64,000 nucleotides of DNA, taken from NCBI RefSeq assembly GCF_016107525.1, contig NZ_JABASR010000001.1, positions 248,001 through 312,000 of the forward strand, written 5' to 3'. Both the position numbers and the translations under genes were made by a program. The notes under the pieces are model-generated. The model made no database searches and was not told where the DNA came from. It saw only the letters and a program-made list of their open reading frames with translations. Numbering within the stretch: the stretch's first letter is position 1; each line of letters begins with the position of its first letter. This DNA comes from Psychrobacter aquimaris. Lineage in GTDB: Bacteria > Pseudomonadota > Gammaproteobacteria > Pseudomonadales > Moraxellaceae. Positions 29,369 through 39,080 of this stretch are shown here, in pieces.

Positions 29369-29701
29369 TTATGAGCACTGTCCTTTGACATAACCCACTG
29401 CCGCCGTTGTGCCACATGCCGAACATGAGTTGCCCGCAGTGCGATAACTAAATCCTGAGTTGGTTTTTACTTTGACACAAACAGGGTCATATTGGGCGGT
29501 GCACATCGTTTGCTCAGGATTGTAAGATGGACACTTGATAAAAGGGTTGTCGCTGTTCTGTTGGCTGTGCCCAGTGGTATGAATAGGGGCGGTGTCAGGC
29601 GCATCGATGCTTTGGATATTATTACAGCCAGTCAAGGCAATAGTTACTGATAACCCTACTAACGACAGGCATGATCGCCATGATTTGAATAAGTGGTTCA
29701 T
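29369..29701 (-). CDS. Kazal-like small lipoprotein
   Basis: About 110 residues. Start 29701 is preferred over 29707 because AAGGA sits at a normal distance from it. The signal peptide ends in a perfect lipobox, ALTGC, so the protein is lipid-anchored. The mature C-terminal ~50 residues hold six cysteines with YDPVCVKVKTNSGFSY, GNSCSACG and GYVKGQC, resembling a Kazal serine-protease-inhibitor fold. Whether it inhibits proteases is unknown. It stands alone on the minus strand, facing the BCCT genes. Confidence 0.7.
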   Translation of the reverse strand: MNHLFKSWRSCLSLVGLSVTIALTGCNNIQSIDAPDTAPIHTTGHSQQNSDNPFIKCPSYNPEQTMCTAQYDPVCVKVKTNSGFSYRTAGNSCSACGTTAAVGYVKGQCS

Positions 29702-29832
29702 AATCATATGTCCTTATAAATAGTGTTCGGTAAATCCCTGTTATCGATAGCCGGTTGCAACCATGTGATGAACAAGGCGACTCTAATTGATAGTAGCCTA
29801 TTTATCAGCAGTCATCTACTAAATCATGGTTA

Positions 29833-29866
29833 ATAAAAAACCCAAGCCTATGATTAAGCTTGGGTT
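29833..29866 (-). terminator. Terminator after DUF3144 gene
   Basis: Read on the minus strand: AACCCAAGC / GCTTGGGTT stem with a 10-base loop and T-run, ~48 bases after the stop at 29914. Confidence 0.85.
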
Positions 29867-29913
29867 TGAGTTACTACTATCAGTTTTAGACATGCTAGCT
29901 AAAGGCAATAGAA

Positions 29914-30273
29914 CTATTTGGCTGCTTTGTCATCTTGATTAAGCTGAACATATTTATCAAAGTTCTGCGCATAATCAGTCAAGTTATCGCTCAGCATTTG
30001 GCGATACTGTTTGACATAAAACTCTACGATATCATCTTTTTCTTTGGCAAAGTCATCGCCTTTGACGAAACCGATAGAAGCGACAGACGCGCTATAGCGT
30101 GCGGCTGCATATAATAAAGAAGCGCCTACTTGTCCTGAATGAGCCTCAGGCCCTAATTGACTGTTTGCGACACCAATGATGGCATCAGCACGTTGATAAA
30201 ATGCCTGCATTTCAGGGGTAATCTCAATGTTAGCGTCAACATTGTTGTCTTGAGTGTTGTTGTCTTGAGACAT
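29914..30273 (-). CDS. DUF3144 domain-containing protein
   Basis: 119 residues, cytosolic, function unknown. The DUF3144 pattern is visible: AFYQRADAIIGVANSQ, the LLYAAARYSASVAS helix, and the C-terminal VKQYRQMLSDNLTDYAQNFDKYV. The N-terminal ~20 residues are Asn/Asp-rich and probably disordered. It is read in the same direction as metK and begins ~72 bases after its stop, so it may be co-transcribed with it, and it ends at a good terminator. Confidence 0.8.
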   Translation of the reverse strand: MSQDNNTQDNNVDANIEITPEMQAFYQRADAIIGVANSQLGPEAHSGQVGASLLYAAARYSASVASIGFVKGDDFAKEKDDIVEFYVKQYRQMLSDNLTDYAQNFDKYVQLNQDDKAAK

Positions 30274-30345
30274 AAGTGACTCCTAATAAGTGTCGGTAAT
30301 TTTAAATTTATAAAGATGGTTTGTAAGGGGTGCAACCTGATATTT

Positions 30346-31512
30346 TTACAAACCAGCCTCTGCTTTTAAGATTTCAGCTTTGTCTGTTTTTTCCCACGTA
30401 AAGGCAGTTTCAGAGCCGGGACGACCAAAATGACCAAAAGTCGCCGTTTGCTGATACATTGGCTGTAATAAATTTAGCATACGGGTAATGCCGTAAGGGC
30501 GCAGATCAAAATGGGTGCGAATCAGACGGATAATTTCATCATTACTGATTTTATTCGTACCAAAAGTATTGACGGAGATAGAGGTTGGCTCAGCGACACC
30601 AATAGCATAGCTGACCTGTATTTCACAGCGCTCAGCAAGTCCTGCAGCGACGATATTTTTAGCCACATAACGCACGGCATACGCAGCACTGCGATCTACT
30701 TTTGATGGATCTTTACCACTGAATGCACCGCCGCCATGACGCGCCATACCGCCATACGTATCAACAATAATTTTACGACCTGTCAATCCTGCATCACCAA
30801 CAGGACCGCCAATCACAAACTTACCCGTTGGGTTGATATGATAGCGCGTACCAGCATGCAGTAAATCAGCTGGTAATACTTGTTTGATGATAGATTCCAT
30901 TATCGCTTCTTGCAAATCTTTTTGCGAGATACTTGGATCATGTTGCGTTGATAACACCACAGCATCAATGGCAACAGGCTTGCTACCATCGTATTTTAAA
31001 GTCACTTGCGCTTTGGCATCTGGACGTAACCAAGGTAGCTCACCTGCGCGGCGCAGCTCAGATTGGCGTTCCATCAAGCGATGAGCAAATTCGATAGGGG
31101 CAGGCATCAATACTTCAGTTTCATTACTGGCATAGCCAAACATGAGACCTTGGTCACCTGCGCCTTGCTCTTCAGGGTCGCTACGATCGACACCTTGAGC
31201 GATTTCAGGAGATTGTTTGCCAAGCATGTTGATGACCGCGCATGTTTCGCCATCAAAGCCTAAGTCTGAATGGTGGTAACCAATACCGTTTACGGTATCA
31301 CGCACGATACGCTCAACATCGATATTTGCCGTCGTGGTGACTTCGCCTGCTAGTATCACAGCACCTGTCTTAACCAAGGTTTCGCATGCCACGCGTGCAT
31401 GCAAATCTTCACGTAAGATAGCGTCAAGGATGGCATCTGATATTTGGTCAGCCATTTTATCAGGATGACCTTCGCTCACAGATTCTGAGGTAAATAAGTT
31501 GTATTCACGCAT
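30346..31512 (-). CDS. metK: S-adenosylmethionine synthetase
   Basis: 388 residues. Makes SAM from methionine and ATP. Signatures: [20 protein letters not shown] at the N-terminus (with catalytic His), [12 protein letters not shown], and [19 protein letters not shown]. The conserved phosphate-binding region [18 protein letters not shown] is intact. The 162-base upstream gap is AT-rich; I see no SAM riboswitch in it. Confidence 0.98.
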   Translation of the reverse strand: MREYNLFTSESVSEGHPDKMADQISDAILDAILREDLHARVACETLVKTGAVILAGEVTTTANIDVERIVRDTVNGIGYHHSDLGFDGETCAVINMLGKQSPEIAQGVDRSDPEEQGAGDQGLMFGYASNETEVLMPAPIEFAHRLMERQSELRRAGELPWLRPDAKAQVTLKYDGSKPVAIDAVVLSTQHDPSISQKDLQEAIMESIIKQVLPADLLHAGTRYHINPTGKFVIGGPVGDAGLTGRKIIVDTYGGMARHGGGAFSGKDPSKVDRSAAYAVRYVAKNIVAAGLAERCEIQVSYAIGVAEPTSISVNTFGTNKISNDEIIRLIRTHFDLRPYGITRMLNLLQPMYQQTATFGHFGRPGSETAFTWEKTDKAEILKAEAGL

Positions 31513-31674
31513 AATGGGATCGCTTAATTGCAGGGACTGTAGTCTATGAACTCAGTCATTATTAAATGTATATAAAAATAAAAGGCGAAAACGAATAAAA
31601 AAATTAGCACATTTTACCGTGTATCGAGGTAAAACTCTAGCGATGGATAATACTAAGCGGTAACTAGACATGGA

Positions 31675-32271
31675 TTAACCGTGGTAAAAGTCATCAATCT
31701 CGCTATTTTCTTGCCAGCGATATTCAGTATAGTTAGCAATCTGACGTGCCGTATCGATGTCATGTCTGTCAGCGATAAAGCCAAGCGCCATGTCCATACC
31801 TGCACTGACACCTGAGGATGTATAAAATTTGCCATCGACAACCCAGCGTGCTTGCTCAGCCCAATGGACTTTGTCAGATTGTGCTATCACCCACTGCCAT
31901 GACAGTTTATTAGACGTTGCACGCTTGCCATCTAAGACGCCAGCCTTAGCTAATAATGCGCTACCTGTACAAACGCTAAGCACCCAATCAGCATGGTCAG
32001 CCAAGGTTGTCAGCGTCTGCAAAAATGATTTGTGATTGATTTGCTGGCGAGTACCCATGCCGCCAACCATCAACAAGATATCAGTCTGATGATCTAACTC
32101 GCTGACAGCGATTGTTTGCATTGCAACGCCATGCTTACTATGAATGATTCCACCGCTTAAAGAGGAAAATTGCAGACGATAATGCTCAGGCAAGCAACCA
32201 AACATCTCGATAGGTCCAAATAGATCTAAAGTCTCAAAATTATCGAATAATAGCGCGGTCAGCGTATGCAT
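31675..32271 (-). CDS. DJ-1/PfpI family protein
   Basis: 198 residues. Single-domain member of the DJ-1/PfpI (class-I glutaminase-like) superfamily. The nucleophile elbow is SVCTGSALLAKAGVLDG, Cys ~101, and the acidic partner is in LLFDNFETLDLFGPIEMF. The GKRATSNKLSWQWV segment resembles isonitrile hydratase and the N-terminal domain of GlxA-type regulators, so a small-molecule hydratase or sensing role is possible; no DNA-binding domain is attached. It precedes nothing obvious on the same strand, and metK lies downstream after 162 bases. Confidence 0.82.
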   Translation of the reverse strand: MHTLTALLFDNFETLDLFGPIEMFGCLPEHYRLQFSSLSGGIIHSKHGVAMQTIAVSELDHQTDILLMVGGMGTRQQINHKSFLQTLTTLADHADWVLSVCTGSALLAKAGVLDGKRATSNKLSWQWVIAQSDKVHWAEQARWVVDGKFYTSSGVSAGMDMALGFIADRHDIDTARQIANYTEYRWQENSEIDDFYHG

Positions 32272-32411
32272 CTGGCTTCCTGATTTTTAAAATAACGTTT
32301 ACAAAGGTAAGAGGGCGTCTATTGCATCTTGTAACCACGAGATTAGGTCTTTATTCATATAAAGTAGATCCATAAAGTCTTTTATAAATAGAGTGGTTAT
32401 AGTTCTAAAAA

Positions 32412-33107
32412 CTATAGCTCCAAGAACTTGGCTTTGTCTTTAAACATACATTCGTCATAAACAGGACAAGCACCGCATTTGGGCGTACGAGCTTGGCAGG
32501 TATAGCGCCCGTGTAAAATAAGATAATGATGCGCATCCACGATAAAATCTTCTGGGATACGCTCGACCAGCTTGTTTTCAACGATCAAGACATTTTTTCC
32601 AGTGGCCAGTCCCGTACGATTACCCACCCGAAAGATATGAGTGTCAACCGCCATGGTTGGCTGACCAAAGGCGGTATTTAAGACCACATTGGCGGTTTTA
32701 CGTCCAACGCCAGCGAGAGACTCTAAGTCTGTGCGGTTATCAGGGACGGTGCTGTCAAATTTCTCAATCAAATCTCGGCAAGTTTTGATGACATTTTTGG
32801 CTTTGGCATTATATAGGCCAATATTTTTGATGTAAGATTTTAAACCGTCTTCACCCAATGCCAAGATTGCTTCGGGCGTATTTGCTACGGGATATAGTTG
32901 CTGGGTGGCGATATTGACGCTCACATCCGTCGCCTGCGCAGACAAGATTACCGCGATCAGTAGCTCAAAATTACTTTTATAATTCAATTCCGTAACCGGC
33001 TCATTAATCGTCGCTGCCAGTTTCTCAAAAAATGGACGCACATCACGATTGGGCATTCGCCTCGATGGCGGGGTATCGGCAGTTTTGTGTTTGACGGTTT
33101 TACTCAT
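32412..33107 (-). CDS. nth: Endonuclease III
   Basis: 231 residues; bifunctional DNA glycosylase/AP lyase for oxidised pyrimidines. Helix-hairpin-helix with catalytic Lys: LAGVGRKTANVVLNTAFG. Catalytic Asp: AVDTHIFRVGNRTG. The [4Fe-4S] motif C-x6-C-x2-C-x5-C is present as CQARTPKCGACPVYDEC. The N-terminus is ~20 residues longer than E. coli Nth; an internal Met at MPNRDVRPFF is an alternative start. It follows the rnfB-like gene by ~100 bases, mirroring the rnf-nth linkage seen in many gammaproteobacteria. Confidence 0.97.
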   Translation of the reverse strand: MSKTVKHKTADTPPSRRMPNRDVRPFFEKLAATINEPVTELNYKSNFELLIAVILSAQATDVSVNIATQQLYPVANTPEAILALGEDGLKSYIKNIGLYNAKAKNVIKTCRDLIEKFDSTVPDNRTDLESLAGVGRKTANVVLNTAFGQPTMAVDTHIFRVGNRTGLATGKNVLIVENKLVERIPEDFIVDAHHYLILHGRYTCQARTPKCGACPVYDECMFKDKAKFLEL

Positions 33108-33211
33108 GGTATTCTTACTATTTTTTGGCTATTGATAAGTGATACAAGATATCGGAATAAATGCATTTTAGCGATGCTAGGTAGACTGTCTAACAAATGA
33201 TAATTACGCTG

Positions 33212-34060
33212 TTAAAGCTGACTTAACTCCATTTGCAACGCGTCAAGCTCTACTTGTTTGCTCTCATTTGGACGGACACTTAGCTGCTTTTCTAGCTTTT
33301 TAATTTTACTACGAAGCTTCGCTGCGGCGATGGTGTTTTTTGCTTGTGCTTCGCTGATGTTCAACGATTGACTAGCGGCATTATTCAGTTTTGCTTCGAC
33401 CATGCTGACCACAGGTCTGCTATTGCTACTATCAGCCAGCTGCTCGGTGACGCGTCTTAAATGAGTATGATAACGCTGTCTTAAATCTTCTTGCTCTGTG
33501 GTACGTTCAGGGCTAGAAAGCTCTCGTTCAATAGTGACCAAATCGATGCAGTCGACTGGGCAAGGTGCAATACAAAGCTCGCAGCCCGTGCATAAATCCG
33601 TAAAGATAGTATGCATGTGCTTACCAGTACCGACAATAGCATCGACTGGGCAGGCGGGGATACATTTGGTACAGCCGATACAGTCATCTTCACGGATAAC
33701 AGCACGTACCTCGGTAGGACGTTCAGAGGTAGCATCTATTGGCCACTGAGAAGGCGCAGCGCTCAGTATCACTTCATGACTACCAATATCGATAATTTGA
33801 GCGATGGCATTGGTAACGGGTTGACCACCGGGTACACATTTATTGTATGGTTCATTCTCTAGCACGATAGCAGCGGCATAGGGCAAGCAGCCGTCTGGGT
33901 GCTCGCAAAGCCCACATTGTGTTTGCGGTAGACAAGCATCAATATGTGAGATTTTCGTTTGTATGTCCGCAGGTAAGCGCTCTATATCCAAAGTGTCGAA
34001 CAAGATTGGCAAATTGGTGAGACGGATGTGGGTGCTATTTTTACTAGTGGTGCTTTGCAT
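33212..34060 (-). CDS. rnfB: RnfB/RsxB-like iron-sulfur protein, orphan and without membrane anchor
   Basis: About 282 residues. RnfB is the ferredoxin-like subunit of the Rnf/Rsx electron transport complex. Seen here: the Fe-S domain CGLCEHPDGCLPYA with a downstream KCVPGG; then two CxxCxxC...CP clusters, CIGCTKCIPACPVDAI and CTGCELCIAPCPVDCIDL. The usual N-terminal membrane helix is missing and no other rnf gene is nearby. A Lys/Glu/Ala-rich C-terminal extension of ~90 residues looks like a coiled coil (AKNTIAAAKLRSKIKKLEK). Start 34060 or an in-frame ATG at 34078 are both possible. Probably a soluble electron carrier; its partner is unknown. Confidence 0.88.
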   Translation of the reverse strand: MQSTTSKNSTHIRLTNLPILFDTLDIERLPADIQTKISHIDACLPQTQCGLCEHPDGCLPYAAAIVLENEPYNKCVPGGQPVTNAIAQIIDIGSHEVILSAAPSQWPIDATSERPTEVRAVIREDDCIGCTKCIPACPVDAIVGTGKHMHTIFTDLCTGCELCIAPCPVDCIDLVTIERELSSPERTTEQEDLRQRYHTHLRRVTEQLADSSNSRPVVSMVEAKLNNAASQSLNISEAQAKNTIAAAKLRSKIKKLEKQLSVRPNESKQVELDALQMELSQL

Positions 34061-34165
34061 ATGCTTTAAAACCTTCATATCAGTGCTAAGCGCTTAGCGC
34101 TGACATTAGAATAATAGGATAATAACGATATTGGTAAATGCTGAATGCTGCATTGATATTATAGA

Positions 34166-35155
34166 TTAAAGTGATAGACCTTGCTCATTGGCAATTTGTG
34201 CAATTAGCTCGTAAGCAATGCTACCTTTTGAAGGTATTTTTGGCAAATTTGATAGATCAAAAAAATCCGCATGCGATAGCTCATCTTCTTGAATGATAAG
34301 TTCACCACCTGCATAAGAAGCTCGAAAGCCTAGCATTAAATTAGAGGGAAACGGCCAAGGCTGACTGCTGACGTACCGAATATCTGATAGGCTGATATTC
34401 ACCTCTTCTGCCACTTCACGCACAACCGCGTGTTCTAAACTTTCACCCACTTCTACAAAACCTGCAATCAAACCATACTGTAACGCTTGTGAAGGGGTTT
34501 TTTGCTGTCCATAACGATGATGATGGGCTAGCAAAATCTGCATTTCACCAGTTTGCGGATTCGGTCGAGTGATAGCCGTGATGACGCAGGGCTGTACACG
34601 TGGGTATTGGCGCAATCGGCATACTGGACAGACCATCGCACGCTCATCTCGTTTGGCATGAATGGTTGGGGCAGCGCAGCGACTACAAAACTGCGTATCT
34701 GTTTGCCAGCGCAATAACTGTATTGCTTGGCTAAGCTGATCGGACAAAGCCACGGGCAACTGAGTAATCAGCTGGCGGTAAGGAACAAAAGCATTGCCGC
34801 TGGCCTCAGCGATGATAGGCAATGCAATATGATGTGCAATTGCATAGTCATAAGTAATGGCGCTAGCTGCTTGCGCAGTAAAGGTATGGGCAGTGTTAAT
34901 CGAGCCGTCGGCACTTTCTAGAGTGTCGGCATACTTCAGAGCATCTACACTCGCGTTAGTAGAATTAATATCAGACGACCAGTGACGCGGTGCTAGGCTT
35001 TCGAGTAGCGTGACATGACCAACTCGGTAAGCAAGCTGAGTCTCCTCGTCTGAATGTGTAGCGGACGGTGGTAATTCAAGCTGCACCGGCCACCATCCAT
35101 TAGGTAGCTGGCGGCATAAAACAGTGTCATCACTAAATATAAAAGCACTGGTCAT
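34166..35155 (-). CDS. nudC: NAD+ diphosphatase / RNA deNADding Nudix hydrolase
   Basis: About 329 residues from ATG 35155 (GGAA eight bases upstream; the frame is open to 35263 but the extra N-terminus is not family-like). NudC hydrolyses NAD(H) and removes NAD caps from RNA. The zinc ribbon is CSRCAAPTIHAKRDERAMVC followed by PVC; the Nudix box is GFVEVGESLEHAVVREVAEE with VNI; and the NudC-specific SQPWPFPSNLMLGF motif is present. Its N-terminal domain is longer than in E. coli (257 residues total), with a Ser/Thr/Ala-rich insert around residues 50-90. Confidence 0.94.
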   Translation of the reverse strand: MTSAFIFSDDTVLCRQLPNGWWPVQLELPPSATHSDEETQLAYRVGHVTLLESLAPRHWSSDINSTNASVDALKYADTLESADGSINTAHTFTAQAASAITYDYAIAHHIALPIIAEASGNAFVPYRQLITQLPVALSDQLSQAIQLLRWQTDTQFCSRCAAPTIHAKRDERAMVCPVCRLRQYPRVQPCVITAITRPNPQTGEMQILLAHHHRYGQQKTPSQALQYGLIAGFVEVGESLEHAVVREVAEEVNISLSDIRYVSSQPWPFPSNLMLGFRASYAGGELIIQEDELSHADFFDLSNLPKIPSKGSIAYELIAQIANEQGLSL

Positions 35156-35296
35156 AGATAAAATTCCAAACCGATTAAGGTAAGTACGCATCAGTGTTGA
35201 TACAGACTTCTTTAAATTGAAGTGTATAAATAAGTATTTGTGGCAGCAGAGCAGCGACCACAAATATATCGTTTTACTGCTTAAGCAAGATAGAAA

Positions 35297-36979
35297 TTAG
35301 GCTGCGAGTAGATGACTCAAGCTCTGCTGCCCTACATCTAGCGCTTGTTTGCTGACTGGACGATTATGCTCAAAACCATCTAGATGATGATCGACGGCCA
35401 TAATGACATCAGCGATACAAGCGAGCGTACTGTCTTCAATACGTTGTCCACCTTCGATACGTTGCTGAAGATAGTTGGCCAATTGACTGAGCATGCTTGC
35501 AGGTGTTGGTAGCTGTAAGAAGCGCACAGCCCCTGCCACTTGGCGCATCATCTCAGGTATGTTCTGGATATTGAGCATATCGCGCTCTGGCTCAGCCAAA
35601 TAATCGTTAATGGCTTGTTCTGCGCTGGCAATAGCGGAACGACTTTCTTGTATCAAAGTATCATTAGCCGTATTGAGCTGATGTAAAGAGATATGCGGGT
35701 TATTCAGTGGCAAATAGATTGCCCCTGGTGTGTGCATTTCTGCCATTGCAATGGTGGCGTTTTCCGCATGCATCAATGCCAGCAGCAAGTGATCAAAATC
35801 GTCAGGTGAGGGCGTTTGCCAATGACTAACAGCTTCTGCTGCTACGCTGAGACTATTGGCTGCATCTGATAAACCAAGCAAGCGTAAAGCTGAGCTCAAT
35901 TCTGTTAGCTCTTCGATAATCTGTGCCGTTTGCATATCGACAGGATTTAATGAATCACCGCGTGCGTAGCTATCCACATTTTCTTTAATGGTATTGATTT
36001 GGGTCTGAATGATGGTGTTCAGCGTATCGGTCAGTGCTCGATTAGGACCGAATAAGAAACGCTTCATTTGCTCAAGTTGCGAGCCTTCTAATTGGTTGCT
36101 GGCGTATTGTTCACGCAGTCGTTGCGCCGCATTACTATCACGCTGGCAAGCAAAACTTACCAAATCAGCAAACCGCTTGTCCATCACAGGCAAGTAGCTT
36201 TGAAATTGCTGCTCTAAATAAATCAGTGTGTGTTTTTGGCTCAGGTTTAACGGTAATATCGTGGCAATATCCGTGACAGCTGCAGTAGCTGCTTGCCAGA
36301 ATAGACTGCTGGTGTTTGATGCTATCAAAGCACACGCTGCATTCATGGCGTCAAGTTTCTGCTGATCGTCTGGGCTAACGTTACCATCTTGATTAAGCAG
36401 AGCGACTCCAAGACCACTACGATAAGCATAAGTTAGTAGTTCAGTGTCTAGGTTAAGCTCGTTAAGTGGTTGGAAGTTCTGTTCAGGGTTGGCAATGATG
36501 ACACTACTGCTACCAAAAGCCGCAAAATAGTCTGCTGTGATAGGAGTTTCTTGCCCGTGAGCATTGAGTTTATTGATGACAGGCAGTAACAACGTTGGCT
36601 CTACCGACTCTGTCAAAAGTACAAACTCGATATAGCGATCCAGTGTCATAATGGCTTCTGATAAGTCCATAATCAAGCTGGTATCGTTATTATCACCATT
36701 ATCATATAGGCGCTGTAAACCATTGACAATAGCGGTACTCAAAGCCTCTGCACCAACTAAAGATATCAGCTCAAAGATACAAGACAACTGCTTTAGCACA
36801 GTGATAGAATCTAATAATAAAGGGGCTTGACTATTATCATCATTAAATTCACTCAGATGAATCTCAGTATCTTTTAAGGTTACGATGACCTCATCATGCA
36901 ACAAATGTAACGATGGTAGATTGAAATCAGTAACACTAAGCGTTGGGGCCGTTAACTTCATTTGCGCAGACTGGTTCAT
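35297..36979 (-). CDS. FimL-like / ChpA N-terminus-like scaffold protein
   Basis: About 560 residues from ATG 36979, mainly helical and soluble. Length and pattern recall FimL of Pseudomonas (~557 residues), which resembles the N-terminal part of the ChpA chemotaxis kinase but lacks catalytic histidines, and which links the Pil-Chp system to cAMP and twitching. Stretches such as VLKQLSCIFELISLVGAEAL and the C-terminal VAGAVRFLQLPTPASMLSQL resemble Hpt-like helical modules. I see no phosphorylatable His motif of the HxxKG type. Assignment is by recall and should be read as probable. It is likely part of a minus-strand run with nudC, rnfB and nth. Confidence 0.55.
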   Translation of the reverse strand: MNQSAQMKLTAPTLSVTDFNLPSLHLLHDEVIVTLKDTEIHLSEFNDDNSQAPLLLDSITVLKQLSCIFELISLVGAEALSTAIVNGLQRLYDNGDNNDTSLIMDLSEAIMTLDRYIEFVLLTESVEPTLLLPVINKLNAHGQETPITADYFAAFGSSSVIIANPEQNFQPLNELNLDTELLTYAYRSGLGVALLNQDGNVSPDDQQKLDAMNAACALIASNTSSLFWQAATAAVTDIATILPLNLSQKHTLIYLEQQFQSYLPVMDKRFADLVSFACQRDSNAAQRLREQYASNQLEGSQLEQMKRFLFGPNRALTDTLNTIIQTQINTIKENVDSYARGDSLNPVDMQTAQIIEELTELSSALRLLGLSDAANSLSVAAEAVSHWQTPSPDDFDHLLLALMHAENATIAMAEMHTPGAIYLPLNNPHISLHQLNTANDTLIQESRSAIASAEQAINDYLAEPERDMLNIQNIPEMMRQVAGAVRFLQLPTPASMLSQLANYLQQRIEGGQRIEDSTLACIADVIMAVDHHLDGFEHNRPVSKQALDVGQQSLSHLLAA

Positions 36980-37139
36980 AGGTGTTTTTCCATAATGTAC
37001 TGATGATAATGGCGAGGGTTTAAATGATGATCGAAAAAGCACTTGCTGGTGATGTTTTAACGCTTAATATAACAATAATTAAGCCTATATTATACAAATG
37101 TTATTGTACAAAGGTTGATATCATCAGCTTAAATGGCGA

Positions 37140-38756
37140 CTACATATTGGCTTTTAGCTCAGGATATGCTTCTGCGAGCGAGGCATACCATGTTTGATTG
37201 GTATTTTCATCTATAGATGACTCTAGCAATAAAGACGCTAAGTTGGCAAAGCTGGCATGGGCTGTCTGTCCACCGTCTGTTTGCGTATCTTCTTCGATGG
37301 CAAGTGTCACTTGCCCGCCAGTCATTGCCAGATAAACTTCGGCTAAAATCTCTGAATCAAGTAAGGCCCCGTGAAAAGTACGGTCTTGCTTGCCCACATC
37401 TAGGCGACGTACTAAAGCATCTAGGGTGTTTTTTTGCCCAGGGTACTGCTGCTTTGCCATGACCAGCGAGTCCGTCACTTGTACGCGCTCAGCAAAGTCA
37501 TTCATACCAACTTTGGCAAACTCCATATTTAAGAAGTTCATATCAAAGGTGGCGTTGTGAGCGATGATTTCTGCGCCGTCCATAAAATCATAGAGCGACT
37601 GAGCGACTTGATCAAAGGTTGGCTTGTCGGTCAAAAACGCCTCAGAAATACCATGAATGCGAATGACCTCGTCATCCATACCTCGCTGTGGGTTGATATA
37701 AACGTGGAGTTTTTCGCCCGTAAATTTACGCCCGACCATCTCTACGATACCGACTTCGATAATACGATCGCCTTTTAGCGGATCAAGACCTGTGGTTTCA
37801 GTATCCATAATGAGCTGGCGATCAGACTCATGCCGATGGATAGGTTTGGGCAGCAGCGGTATGAAATGCGGATTGGCACGGCTGGTGTCGCCGTCGAATT
37901 TTGGTGTATCGGCTTCTTCTATGCCAGTAACGGTAGCGGGCACATGGTCATTTATCGTTGCTTCAGTCATGGACGTTTGGGCTTCTGGCATCTCTATTTT
38001 ACTCATTAGTTTGCTAGCATTATGCTGATAGCGATCGGCTTCTATTACAGCCTCTTTATTCATCATGTCATCTGCTAAGTTTGTATCGTTATCACTGTCT
38101 ATGACATCTTCGTCAAGCTCATCATCTGTCATATCCAGACCCAGTGGGTCGAAACTTAGCCAATCATCGTGAGAAGCATTTTGAGCTGTATTAGGCATTA
38201 TTTGCCCTTTTTTTTTAGCTGTGTCTTGCGATTCTATGGTCGATAATTCTTCACTGCTGGACGTCACGCCCAAGTTTGCCAGCTCGTCCGCTTTTTCATT
38301 GCCCGCATGTCCTGCGTGACCTTTTACCCAATGCCAATCAACATCGCGCTGCTGGCATAGCTTATCTAATTGTTGCCAAAGGTCTTGATTGGCGACGGGT
38401 TTCTTACTTGCCGTTTTCCAGCCTCTTTTTTTCCAACCCTCTATCCATTCGGTAATGCCTTTTTTGACATAGCTTGAGTCTGTCCAAATTTCAAGTTTTT
38501 GCTCATGCGGACTATGAGTAAGTGCTTGTATCGCACCCATCAATTCCATGCGATTATTGGTCGTCTCTTTATCACCGCCGTACAAATCTTGTGTACGGCC
38601 ATCGCTAAAAATGAGATGTGCGCCCCAGCCACCAGCGCCCGGATTGCCTTTACAGGCACCATCTGTATAGGCCACGGTGGTGTTTGATTTGGCGGCCAAC
38701 GGATTCATCGCGTTATTGGTGGTGAATTGCTGCGCTGAGGTGCGATTGTCTGACAT
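37140..38756 (-). CDS. rnhA/dnaQ: RNase HI - DNA polymerase III epsilon fused frame
   Basis: 538 residues in one open frame. Residues ~26-160 are RNase HI, with catalytic D32 ([11 protein letters not shown]), E71 ([10 protein letters not shown]), D93 ([10 protein letters not shown]) and D157 (KADELAN). Residues ~314-480 are the DnaQ proofreading exonuclease with D318/E320 ([10 protein letters not shown]), the [12 protein letters not shown]sp, and H462/D467 (HGALLDSE). A beta-clamp-binding motif QVTLAI and a C-terminal tail for the alpha subunit follow. The ~130-residue linker is acidic. Nine A residues (38208-38216 as T on plus) lie at the junction, four codons before an ATG with its own AAGGG site (38198). 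One A more or fewer would stop RNase HI beside that ATG, so two separate proteins are possible. Confidence 0.93.
   Translation of the reverse strand: MSDNRTSAQQFTTNNAMNPLAAKSNTTVAYTDGACKGNPGAGGWGAHLIFSDGRTQDLYGGDKETTNNRMELMGAIQALTHSPHEQKLEIWTDSSYVKKGITEWIEGWKKRGWKTASKKPVANQDLWQQLDKLCQQRDVDWHWVKGHAGHAGNEKADELANLGVTSSSEELSTIESQDTAKKKGQIMPNTAQNASHDDWLSFDPLGLDMTDDELDEDVIDSDNDTNLADDMMNKEAVIEADRYQHNASKLMSKIEMPEAQTSMTEATINDHVPATVTGIEEADTPKFDGDTSRANPHFIPLLPKPIHRHESDRQLIMDTETTGLDPLKGDRIIEVGIVEMVGRKFTGEKLHVYINPQRGMDDEVIRIHGISEAFLTDKPTFDQVAQSLYDFMDGAEIIAHNATFDMNFLNMEFAKVGMNDFAERVQVTDSLVMAKQQYPGQKNTLDALVRRLDVGKQDRTFHGALLDSEILAEVYLAMTGGQVTLAIEEDTQTDGGQTAHASFANLASLLLESSIDENTNQTWYASLAEAYPELKANM
38196..38216 (-). 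promoter_or_regulatory. A9 slippery tract and internal dnaQ start
   Basis: Minus-strand GCT AAA AAA AAA GGG CAA ATA ATG. The AAGGG stretch is a Shine-Dalgarno candidate six bases before ATG 38198. With eight A the frame reads into TAA overlapping the ATG (TAATG); with ten A it reads into TAA just after it. An independent dnaQ product from here would be 352 residues. Confidence 0.6.
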
Positions 38757-39080
38757 AAAAAATTATTGACCTGAACATTGATAAACTTAAGGAGAGTTAG
38801 AGAGATTTTGCTAGCGTTGTTTTTTACACTGGCTCTCCCTTTATATTTTGAGAATGAGTATAACAAATCTATCGTTGATGTGGGCAATCGTAATGCACAA
38901 AGTCGCAAAAGCACAGATCATAATAGTAACCCTGCCATTTTCTGTTAAAATAAGCTAGGTTGTGATAAAGCATCTATTTATATGGCGAAAATCTCTGTTC
39001 GCTTACTCAATCATCAGTGCCTATTTGTGAATAATCAACTTGTGAGTATTCAATACGCTCGAATGCAGGATAACCCTATT
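38757..39080. other. Divergent intergenic region
   Basis: 324 bases between the rnhA/dnaQ frame and the lipoprotein gene. Both promoters should lie here. I see no convincing operator, repeat or RNA. An ATG at 38982 opens the frame of the downstream lipoprotein, but the encoded extension is not signal-like. Confidence 0.4.
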
